From Liolophura sinensis (Eukaryota > Mollusca > Polyplacophora > Chitonida > Chitonidae): 64,000 nt of DNA. The notes below the pieces were generated by a model that searched no databases, had not been told where the DNA came from, and saw nothing but the letters and a program-made list of their open reading frames with translations. The position numbers were made by a program, and so were the translations under genes. Shown here piece by piece: positions 14,001 through 26,400 of this stretch; position 1 is the first letter of the stretch, and every line of letters begins with the position of its first letter. The stretch spans positions 28,568,402-28,632,401 of the forward strand of contig NC_088301.1 of NCBI RefSeq assembly GCF_032854445.1. Direction: 5' to 3'.

Positions 14001-17000
14001 GTACCTTGTGATTTTTATGTACAAATGGTGTGGTTTTTCTACACGTAGATAAAGACATTGAGATTGTCTTGGACTTAGAAGTAAGACAATTGCTGGGTGA
14101 GTTAAATGAGCTTTGCCCAAAGATTTGACGTCTTCTGGGCTACCGAAGGGCACATAACTTATGGTCAAAAGTTGAATATAGTAATGACCAGTCGCGATGG
14201 TACATAGTACAGTGTATCCGATTTCAAATTAACAAAAAGACCAGGCAAAAATGCAAAAGTGGAAAAACTGTTCCAGTGCTGCTGGTAAGAGGCTAATCCG
14301 ACGTATTTTGTGACGAGAAATCCAATGGTGCAAACCGCGTTGCTCTCCGACCATTACTTTTGGCTGTAGCCACAATTCAATGATCATTGATGTCATAGTC
14401 ACGTGCCCAGCAACGGCTCTTACTCCATGGAAACCAGAGAAATTTGCAATTTTTTAACAGCTGCCGATGCCTGGCCCAATTCCGCATCTTTTAGAACCTT
14501 ATAGATGTGGGTCAGTGATTAGTTGTACTTTTTACAGCATACTGTATCTAGTACATTGTGTTTTTTATGTACAAATGGTGTGGTTTTTCTACACGTAGAT
14601 AAAGACATTGAGATTGTCTTGGACTTAGAAGTAAGACAATTGCTGGGTGAGGGAAATGAGCTTAGCCCAAAGATTTGAAGTCTTCTGGGCTAGCGAAGGG
14701 CACATAACTTATAGTCAAAAGTTGAATATAGTAATGACCAGTCGCGATGGTACATAGTACAGTGTAGCCGATTTCAATTAACAAAAAGACCAGGCAAAAA
14801 TACAAAAGTGGAAAAACCGTTCCAGTGCGGCTGGTAAGAGGCTAATCCGACGTATTTTGTGACGAGAAATCCAATGGTGCAAATCGCGTTGCTCTCCGAC
14901 CAATACTTTTGGCTGTAGCCACAATTGAATGATCATTGATGTCATAGTCACGTCCCCAGCAGCGACTCTTAATCCATGGAAACCAGGGAAATTTGCAATT
15001 TTTTAAACAGCTGCCGATGCCCGGCCCAATTCCGCATCTTTTGGCACCTTATTCATGTGGGTCAGTGTTCAAGTGTACTTTTTACAGCAGACTGTATCAA
15101 GTACCTTGTGATTTTTATGTACAAATGGTTTGGTTTCTCTACACGTAGATAAAGACATTGAGATTGTCTTGGACTTAGAAGTAAGACAATTGCTGGGTGA
15201 GTTAAATAGGCTTAGCGCAAAGATTTGACGTCTTCTGGGCTACCGAAGGGCACATAACTTATAGTCAAAAGTTGAATATAGTAATGACCAGTCGCGATGG
15301 AACATAGTACAGTGTAGCCGATTTCAAATTAACAAAAAGACCAGGCAAAAATGCAAAAGTGGAAAAACTGTTCCAGTGCGGCTGGTAAGAGGCTAAACCA
15401 ACGTATTTTCTGACGAGAAATCGAATGGTGCAAATCGCGTTGCTCTCCGACCATTACTTTTGGCTGTAGCCACAATTGAATGATCATTGATGTCATAATC
15501 ACGTGCCCAGCAGCGGCTCTTAATCCATGGAAACCAGGAAAATTTGCAATTTTTTAAACAGCTGCCGATGCCTGGCCCAATTCCGCATCTTTTGGCACCT
15601 TATTGATGTGTCTCAGTGTTCAAGTGTACTTTTTACAGCAGACTGTATCAAGTACCTTGTGATTTTTATGTACAAATGGTGTGGTTTTTCTACACGTAGA
15701 TAAAGACATTGAGATTGTCTTGGACTTAGAAGTAAGACAATTGCTGGGTGAGTTAAATAGGTTTAGCCCAAAGATTTGACGTCTTCTGGGCTACCGAAGG
15801 GCACATAACTTATGGTCAAAAGTTGAATATAGTAATGACCAGTCGCGATGGAACATAGTACAGTGTAGCCGATTTCAAATTAATAAAAAGACCAGGCAAA
15901 AATGCAAAAGTGGAAAAAAATGTTCCAGTGCGGCTGGTAAGAGGCTGAACCAACGTATTTTGTGACGAGAAATCGAATGGTGCAAACCGCGTTGCTCTCC
16001 GACCATTACTTTTGGCTGTAGCCAAAATTGAATAATCATAGATGTCATAGTCAAGTGCCCAGCAACGGCTCTTACTCCATGGAAACTAGGGAAATATGCA
16101 ATTTTTTAACAGCTGCCGATGCCTGGCCCAATTCCGCATATTTTGGCACCTTATTTATGTGGGTAAGTGTTTAAGTGTACTTTTTACAGCAGACTGTATC
16201 AAGTACCTTGTGTTTTTTATGTACAAATGGTGTGGTTTTTCTACACGTAGATAAAGACATTGAGATTGTCTTGGACTTAGAAGTAAGACAATTGCTGGGT
16301 GAGTTAAATGGGCTTTAGATTTGACGTCTTCTGGTCTACCGAAGGGCACATAACTTATAGTCAAAAGTTGAATATAGTAATGACCAGTCGCGATGGTACA
16401 TAGTACAGTGTATCCGATTTCAAATTAACAAAAAGACCAGGCAAACATGCAAATAAGTGGAAAAACCGTTCCAGTGCTGCTGGTAAGAGGCTAATCCGAC
16501 GTATTTTGTGACGAGAAATCCAATGGTGCAAACCGCGTTGCTCTCCGACCAATACTTTTGGCTGTAGCGACAATTGAATGATCATTGATGTCATAATCAC
16601 GTCCCCAGCAACGGCTCTTACTCCATGGAAACCAGGAAAATTTGCAATTTTATCAACAGCTTCCAATGCCTGGACCATTTCCGCATCTTTTGGCACCTTA
16701 TTGATGTGGGTCAGTGTTCAAGTGTACTTTTTACAGCAGACTGTATCAAGTACCTTGTGATTTTTATGTACAAATGGTGTGGTTTTTCTAAACGTAGATA
16801 AAGACATTGAGATTGTCTTGGACTTAGAAGTAAGACAATTGCTGAGTGAGTTAAATGGGCTTAGCCCAAAGATTTGACGTCTTCTGGGCTACGGAAGGGC
16901 ACATAACTTATAGTCAAAACTTGAATATAGTAATGACCAGTCGCGATGGTACATAGTACAGTTTAGCCGATTTCAATTAACAAAAAGACCAGGCAAAAAT

Positions 17001-17802
17001 GCAAAAGTGGAAAAACTGTTCCAGTGCGGCTGGTAAGAGGCTAATCCGACGTATTTTGTGACGAGAAATCCAATGGTGCAAACCGCGTTGCTCTCCGACC
17101 AATACTTTTGGCTGTAGCGACAATTGAATGATCATTGATGTCATAGTCACGTGCCCAACAACGGCTCTTACTCCATGGAAACCAGGGAAATTTGCAATTT
17201 TTTAAACAGCTGCCGATGCCTGGCCCAATTCCGCATCTTTTGGCACCTTATTGATGTGGGACAGTGTTCAAGTGTACTTTTTACAGCAGACTGTATCAAG
17301 TACATTGTGTTTTTTTATGTACAAATGGTGTGTTTTTTCTACACGTAGATAAAGACATTGAGATTGTCTTGGACTTAGAAGTAAGACAATTGCTGGGTGA
17401 GTTAAATGGGCTTAGCCCAAAGATTTGACGTCTTCTGGGCTAGCGAAGGGCTCATAACTTATAGTCAAAAGTTGAATATAGAAATGACCAGTCGCGATGG
17501 TACATAGTACAGTGTAGCCGATTTAAATTAACAAAAAGACCAGGCAAAAATGCAAAAGAGGAAATACCGTTCCAGTCCTGCTGGTAGGGGCTAATCCGAC
17601 GTATTTTGTGACGAGAAATCCAATGGTGCAAACCGCGTTGCTCTCCGACCAATACTTTTGGCTGTAGCGACAATTGAATGATCATTGATGTCATAGTCAA
17701 GTGCCCAGCAACGGCTCTTACTCCATGGAAACTAGGGAAATATGCAATTTTTCAACAGCTGCCGATGCCTGGCCCAATTCCGCATCTTTTGGCACCTTAT
17801 TT

Positions 17803-20470
17803 ATGTGGGTCAGTGTTTAAGTGTACTTTTTACAGCAGACTGTATCAAGTACCTTGTGTTTTTTATGTACAAATGGTGTGGTTTTTCTACACGTAGATAA
17901 AGACATTGAGATTGTCTTGGACTTAGAAGTAAGACAATTGCTGGGTGAGTTAAATGGGCTTCAGATTTGACGTCTTCTGGTCTAGCGAAGGGCACATAAC
18001 TTATAGTCAAAAGTTGAATATAGTAATGACCAGTCGCGATGGTACATAGTACAGTGTATCCGATTTCAAATTAACAAAAAGACCAGGCAAACATGCAAAT
18101 AAGTGGAAAAACCGTTCCAGTGCTGCTGGTAAGAGGCTAATCCGACGTATTTTGTGACGAGAAGTCCAATGGTGCAAATCCCGTTGCTCTCCGACCAATA
18201 CTTTTGGCTGTAGCGACAATTGAATGATCATTGATGTCATAGTCACGTGCCCAGCAACGGCTCTTAATCCATGGAAACCAGGGAAATTTGCAATTTTTTA
18301 AACAGCTGCCGATGCCTGGCCCAATTCCGCATCTTTTGGCACCTTATTGATGTGGGTCAGTGTTCAAGTGTACTTTTTACAGCAGACTGTATCAAGTACC
18401 TTGTGTTTTTTATGTACAAATGGTGTGGTTTTTCTACACGTAGATAAAGACATTGACATTGTCTTGGACTTAGAAGTAAGATAATTGCTGAGTGAGTTAA
18501 ATGGGCTTAGCCCAAAGATTTGACGTCTTCTGGGCTAGCGAAGAGCACATAACTTATAGTCAAAAGTTGAATATAGTAATGACCAGTCGCGATGGTACAT
18601 AGTACAGTGTAGCCGATTTCAATTAACAAAAAGACCAGGCAAAAATGCAAAAGTGGAAAAACCGTTCCAGTGCTGCTGGTAAGAGACTAATCCGACGTAT
18701 TTTGTGACGAGAAATCCAATGGTGCAAATCCCGTTGCTCTCCGACCAAAACTTCTGGCTGTAGCGACAATTGAATGATCATTGATGTCATAGTCACGTGC
18801 CCAGCAACGGCTCTTACTCCATGGAAACCAGGGAAATATGCAATTTTTTAACAGCTGCCGATGCCTGGCCCAATTCCGCATCTTTTAGAACCTTATACAT
18901 GTAGGTCAGTGATCAGTTGTACTTTTTACAGCAGACTGTATCTAGTACATTGTGTTTTATATATACGAATGGTGTGGTTTTTCTACACGTAGATAAAGAC
19001 ATTGAGATTGTCTTGGACTTAGAAGTAAGACAATTGCTGAGTGAGTTAAATGGGCTTAGCCCAAAGATTTGACGTCTTCTGGGCTAGCGAAGGGCACATA
19101 ACTTATAGTCAAAAGTTGAATATAGTAATGACCAGTCGCGATGGTACATAGTACAGTGTAGCCGATTTCAATTAACAAAAAGACCAGGCAAAAATGCAAA
19201 AGTGGAAAAACCGTTCCAGTGCTGCTGGTAAAAAACTAATCCGACGTATTTTGTGACGAGAAATCCAATGGTGCAAATCCCGTTGCTCTCCGACCAATAC
19301 TTTTGGCTGTAGCGACAATTGAATGATCATTGATGTCATAGTCACGTGCCAAACAACGGCTCTTAATCCATGGAAACCAGGGAAATTTGCAATTTTTTAA
19401 ACAGCTGCCGATGCCTGGCCCAATTCCGCATCTTTTGGCACCTTACTTATGTGGGTCAGTGTTCAAGTGTACTTTTTACAGCAGACTGTATCAAGTACCT
19501 TGTGTTTTTTATGTACAAATGGTGTGGTTTTTCTACACGTAGATAAAGACATTGAGATTGTCTTGGACTTAGAAGTAAGACAATTGCTGAGTGAGTTAAA
19601 TGGGCTTAGCCCAAAGACTTGACGTCTTCTGGGCTAGCGAAGGGCACATAACTTATAGTCAAAAGTTGAATATAGTAATGACCAGTCGCGATGGTACATA
19701 GTACAGTGTAGCCGATTTAAATTAACAAAAAGACCAGGCAAAAATGCAAAAGTGGAAAAACCGTTCCAGTGCTGCTGGTAAAAGGCTAATCCGACGTATT
19801 TTGTCACGAGAAATCCAATGGTGCAAATCGCGTTGCTCTCCGACCAAAACTTCTGGCTGTAGCGACAATTGAATGATCATTGATGTCATAGTCACGTGCC
19901 CAACAACGGCTCTTACTCCATGGAAACCAGGGAAATTTGCAATTTTTTAAACAGCTGCCGATGCCTGGCCCAATTCCGCATCTTTTGGCACCTTATTGAT
20001 GTGGGACAGTGTTCAAGTGTACTTTTTACAGCAGACTGTATCAAGTACATTGTGTTTTTTATGTACAAATGGTGTGTTTTTTCTACACGTAGATAAAGAC
20101 ATTGAGATTGTCTTGGACTTAGAAGTAAGACAATTGCTGGGTGAGTTAAATGGGCTTAGCCCAAAGATTTGACGTCTTCTGGGCTACCGAAGGGCACATA
20201 ACTTATAGTCAAAAGTTGAATATAGAAATGACCAGTCGCGATGGTACATAGTACAGTGTAGCCGATTTCAATTAACAAAAAGACCAGCCAAAAATGCAAA
20301 AGAGGAAATACCGTTCCAGTGCTGCTGGTAGAGGCTAATCCGACGTATTTTGTGACGAGAAATCCAATTGTGCAAACCGCGTTGCCCTCCGACCAATACT
20401 TTTGGCTGTAGCGACAATTGAATGATCATTGATGTCATAGTCAAGTGCCCAGCAACGGCTCTTACTCCAT
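17803..20470 (+). repeat. Higher-order repeat, copy 3 (partial)
   Basis: This block matches 2,952-5,619 at a constant offset of 14,851 bases (27 monomers). I noticed three substitutions: near 18,544 (AAGAGCAC against AAGGGCAC), near 18,898 (TACATG against TAGATG) and near 20,369 (CCAATTG against CCAATGG). Outside the block identity falls back to the ordinary monomer-to-monomer level. On the right the change is at GGAAACTAGGG near 20,473. Copy 3 therefore shares an ancestor with the pair at the left edge but is slightly older than that pair. Confidence 0.85.
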
Positions 20471-23400
20471 GGAAACTAGGGAAATATGCAATTTTTTAAA
20501 CAGCTGCCGATGCCTGGCCCAATTCCGCATCTTTTGGCACCTTATTTATGTGGGTCAGTGTTTAAGTGTACTTTTTACAGCAGACTGTATCAAGTACCTT
20601 GTGTTTTTTATGTACAAATGGTGTGGTTTTTCTACACGTAGATAAAGACATTGAGATTGTCTTGGACTTAGAAGTAAGACAATTGCTGAGTGAGTTAAAT
20701 GGGCTTAGCCCAAAGATTTGACGTCTTCTGGGCTACCGAAGGGCACATAACTTATAGTCAAAACTTGAATATAGTAATGACCAGTCGCGATGGTACATAG
20801 TACAGTGTAGCCGATTTCAATTAACAAAAAGACCAGGCAAAAATGCAAAAGTGGAAAAACTGTTCCAGTGCGGCTGGTAAGAGGCTAATCCGACGTATTT
20901 TGTGACGAGAAATCGAATGGTGCAAACCGCGTTGCTCTCTGACCAATACTTTTGGCTGTAGCGACAATTGAATGATCATTGATGTGATAATTACGTGCCC
21001 AACAACGGCTCTTACTCCATGGAAACCAGGGAAATATGCAATTTTTTAAACAGCTGCCGATGCCTGGCCCAGTTCCGCATCTTTTAGAACCTTATAGATG
21101 TGGGTCAGTGATCAGTTGTACTTTTTACAGCAGACTGTAGCTAGTACATTGTGTTTTTTATGTACAAATGGTGTGGTTTTTCTACACGTAGATAAAGACA
21201 TTGAGATTGTCTTGGACTTAGAAGTAAGACAATTGCTGAGTGAGTTAAATGGGCTTAGCCCAAAGATTTGACGTCTTCTGGGCTAGCGAAGGGCACATAA
21301 CTTATAGTCAAAAGTTGAATATAGTAATGACCAGTCGCGATGGTACATAGTACAGTGTAGCCGATTTAAATTAACAAAAAGACCAGGCAAAAATGCAAAA
21401 GTGGAAAAACCGTTCCAGTGCTGCTGGTAAAAGGCTAATCCGACGTATTTTGTCACGAGAAATCCAATGGTGCAAATCGCGTTGCTCTCCGACCAAAACT
21501 TCTGGCTGTAGCGACAATTGAATGATCATTGATGTCATAGTCACGTGCCCAACAACGGCTCTTACTCCATGGAAACCAGGGAAATTTGCAATTTTTTAAA
21601 CAGCTGCCGATGCCTGGCCCAATTCCGCATCTTTTGGCACCTTATTTATGTGGGACAGTGTTCAAGTGTACTTTTTACAGCAGACTGTATCAAGTACATT
21701 GTGTTTTTTATGTACAAATGGTGTGTTTTTTCTACACGTAGATAAAGACATTGAGATTGTCTTGGACTTAGAAGTAAGACAATTGCTGGGTGAGTTAAAT
21801 GGGCTTAGCCCAAAGATTTGACGTCTTCTGGGCTACCGAAGGGCACATAACTTATAGTCAAAAGTTGAATATAGAAATGACCAGTCGCGATGGTACATAG
21901 TACAGTGTAGCCGATTTCAATTAACAAAAAGACCAGGCAAAAATGCAAAAGAGGAAATACCGTTCCAGTGCTGCTGGTAGAGGCTAATCCGACGTATTTT
22001 GTGACGAGAAATCGAATGGTGCAAACCGCGTTGCTCTCCGACCAATACTTTTGGCTGTAGCGACAATTGAATGATCATTGATGTCATAGTCACGTGCCCA
22101 ACAACGGCTCTTACTCCATGGAAACCAGGGAAATTTGCAATTTTTAAAACAGCTGCCGACGCCTGGCCCAATTCCGCATCTTTTGGCACCTTATTGATGT
22201 GGGACAGTGTTCAAGTGTACTTTTTACAGCAGACTGTATCAAGTACATTGTGTTTTTTATGTACAAATGGTGTGTTTTTTCTACACGTAGATAAAGACAT
22301 TGAGATTGTCTTGGACTTAGAAGTAAGACAATTGCTGGGTGAGTTAAATGGGCTTAGCCCAAAGATGTGACGTCTTCTGGGCTACCGAAGGGCACATAAC
22401 TTATAGTCAAAAGTTGAATATAGAAATGACCAGTCGCGATGGTACAAAGTACAGTGTAGCCGATTTAAATTAACAAAAAGACCAGTCAAAAATGCAAAAG
22501 AGGAAATACCGTTCCAGTGCTGCTGGTAGAGGCTAATCCGACGTATTTTGTGACGAGAAATCCAATGGTGCAAACCGCGTTGCCCTCCGACCAATACTTT
22601 TGGCTGTAGCCACAATTGAATGATCATTTATGTCATAGTCAAGTGCCCAGCAACGGCTCTTACTCCATGGAAACTAGGGAAATATGCAATTTTTTAACAG
22701 CTGCCGATGCCTGGCCCAATTCCGCATCTTTTGGCACCTTATTTATGTGGGTCAGTGTTTAAGTGTACTTTTTACAGCAGACTGTATCAAGTACCTTGTG
22801 TTTTTTATGTACAAATGGTGTGGTTTTTCTACACGTAGATAAAGACATTGAGATTGTCTTGGACTTAGAAGTAAGACAATTGCTGAGTGAGTTAAATGGG
22901 CTTAGCCCAAAGATTTGACGTCTTCTGGGCTACCGAAGGGCACATAACTTATAGTCAAAAGTTGAATATAGTAATGACCAGTCGCGATGGTACATAGTAC
23001 AGTGTAACAAAAGGACCAGGCAAAAATGCAAAAGTGGTAAAACCGTTCCAGTGCTGCTGGTAAGAGGCTAATCCGACGTATTTTGTGACGAGATATCGAA
23101 TGGTGCAAACCGCGTTGCTCTCCGACCAATACTTTTGGCTGTAGCGACAATTGAATGATCATTGATGTCATAGTCAAGTGCCCAGCAACGGCTCTTACTC
23201 CATGGAAACCAGGGAAATTTGCAATTTTTTAATCAGCTGCCGATGCCTGGCCCAATTCCGCATCTTTTAGAACCTTATAGATGTGGGTCAGTGTTCAAGT
23301 GTACTTTTTACAGCAGACTGTATCAAGTACATTGTGTTTTTTATGTACAAATGGTGTGGTTTTTCTACACGTAGATAAAGACATTGAGATTGTCTTGGAC

Positions 23401-26400
23401 TTAGAAGTAAGACAATTGCTGGGTGAGTGAAATGGGCTTAGCCCAAAGATTTGACGTCTTCTGGGCTACCGAAGGGCACATATCTTATAGTCAAAAGTTG
23501 AATATAGTAATGACCAGTCGCGATGGTACATAGTACAGTGTAGCCGATTTTAATTAACAAAAAGACCAGGCAAAAATGCAAAAGTGGAAAAACCGTTCCA
23601 GTGCTGCTGGAAAGAGGCTAATCCGACGTATTTTGTGACGAGAAATTGAATGGTGCAAACCGCGTTGCTCTCCGACCATTACTTTTGGCTGTAGCCACAA
23701 TTGAATGATCATTGATGTCATAGTCACGTGCCCAGCAACGGCTCTTACTCCATGGAAACCAGGGAAATATGCAATATTTTAACAGCTGCCGATGCCTGGC
23801 CCAATTCCGGATCTTTTAGAACCTTATAGATGTGGGTCAGTGATCAGTTGTACTTTTTACAGCAGACTGTATCAAGTACCTTGTGTTTTTTATGTACGAA
23901 TGGTGTGGTTTTTCTACACGTAGATAAAGACATTGAGATTGTCTTGGACTTAGAAGTAAGACAATTGCTGGGTGAGTTAAATGGGCTTCAGATTTGACGT
24001 CTTCTGGTCTAGCGAAGGGCACATAACTTATAGTCAAAAGTTGAATATAGTAATGACCAGTCGCGATGGTACATAGTACAGTGTAGCCGATTTCAAATTA
24101 ACAAAAAGACCAGGCAAACATGCAAATAAGTGGAAAAACCGTTCCAGTGCTGCTGGTAAGAGGCTAATCCGACGTATTTTGTGACGAGAAATCCAATGGT
24201 GCAAACCGCGTTGCTCTCCGACCAATACTTTTGGCTGTAGCCACAATTGAATGATCATTGATGTCATAGTCACGTGCCCAGCAACGGCTCTTACTCCATG
24301 GAAACCAGGAAAATTTGCAATTTTATTAACAGCTTCCGATGCCTGGACCAATTCCGCGTCTTTTGGCACCTTACTGAAGTGGGTCAGTGTTCAGTTGTAC
24401 TTTTTACAGCAGACTGTATCAAGTACCTTGTGATTTTTATGTACAAATGGTGTGGTTTTTCTACACGTAGATAAAGACATTGAGATTGTCTTCGACTTAG
24501 AAGTAAGACAATTGCTGGGTGAGTTAAATAGGCTTAGCCCAAAGATTTCACATCTTCTGGGCTACCGAAGGGCACATAACTTATAGTCAAAAGTTGAATA
24601 TAGTAATGACCAGTCGCGATGGTACATAGTACAGTGTAGCCGATTTCAATTAACAAAATGTCCAGGCAAAAATGCAAAAGTGGAAAAACCGTTCCAGTGC
24701 TTCTGGTAAGAGGCTAATCCGACGTATTTTGTAACGAAAAATCGAATGGTGCAAACCCCGTTGCTCTCCGACCAATACTTTTGGCTGTAGCGACAATTGA
24801 ATGATCATTGATGTCATAGTCACGTGGCCAGCAACGGCTCTTACTCCATGGAAACTAGGGAAATATGCAATTTTTTAACAGCTGCCGATGCCTTGCCCAA
24901 TTCCGCATCTTTTGGCACCTTATTTATGTGGGTCAGTGTTTAAGTGTACTTTTTACAGCAGACTGTATCAAGTACCTTGTGTTTTTTATGTACAAATGGT
25001 GTGGTTTTTCTACACGTAGATAAAGACATTGAGATTGTCTTGGACTTAGAAGTAAGACAATTGCTGGGTGAGTTAAATGGGCTTCAGATTTGACGTCTTC
25101 TGGGCTACCGAAGGGCACATAACTTATAGTCAAAAGTTGAATATAGAAATGACCAGTCGCGATGGTACATAGTACAGTGTAGCCGATTTCAATTAACAAA
25201 AAGACCAGGCAAAAATGCAACAGAGGAAATACCGTTCCAGTGCTGCTGGTAGAGGCTAATCCGACGTATTTTGTGACGAGAAATCCAATGGTGCAAATCC
25301 CGTTGCTCTCCGACCAATACTTTTGGCTGTAGCGACAATTGAATGATCATTGATGTCATAGTCACGTGCCCAGCAACGGCTCTTAATCCATGGAAACCAG
25401 GGAAATTTGCAATTTTTTAACAGCTGCCGATGCCTGGCCCAGTTCCGCATCTTTTAGAACCTTATAGATGTGGGTCAGTGATCAGTTGTACTTTTTACAG
25501 CAGACTGTAGCTAGTACATTGTGTTTTTTATGTAGGAATGGTGTGGTTTTTCTACACGTAGATAAAGACATTGAGATTGTCTTGGACTTAGAAGTAAGGC
25601 AATTGCTGAGTGAGTTAAATGGGCTTAGCCCAAAGAATTGACGTCTTCTGGGCTACCGAAGGGCACATAACTTATAGTCAAAAGTTGAATATAGTAATGA
25701 CCAGTCGCGATGGTACATAGTACAGTGTAGCCGATTTCAATTAACAAAAAGACCAGGCAAAAATGAAAAATTCGAAAAACCGTTCCAGTGCTGCTGGTAA
25801 GAGGCTAATCCGACGTATTTTGTGACGAGAAATCCAATGGTGCAAATCGCGTTGCTCTCCGACCAAAACTTCTGGCTGTAGCGACAATTGAATGATCATT
25901 GATGTCATAGTCACGTGCCCAGCAACGGCTCATACTCCATGGAAACCAGGGAAATATGCAATTTTTTAACAGCTGCCGATGCCTGGCCCAATTCCGCATC
26001 TTTTAGAACCTTATAGATGTGGGTAAGTGATCAGTTGTACTTTTTACAGCAGACTGTATCTAGTACATTGTGTTTTATATATACGAATGGTGTGGTTTTT
26101 CTACACGTAGATAAAGACATTGAGATTGTCTTGGACTTAGAAGTAAGACAATTGCTGGGTGAGTTAAATGGACTTAGCCCAAAGATGTGACGTCTTCTGG
26201 GCTACCGAAGGGCACATAACTTATAGTCAAAACTTGAATATAGTAATGACCAGTCGCGATGGTACATAGTACAGTGTAGCCGATTTAAATTAACAAAAAG
26301 ACCAGGCAAAAATGCAAAAGTGGAAAAACCGTTCCAGTGCTGCTGGTAAAAGGCTAATCCGACGTATTTTGTCACGAGAAATCCAATGGTGCAAATCGCG

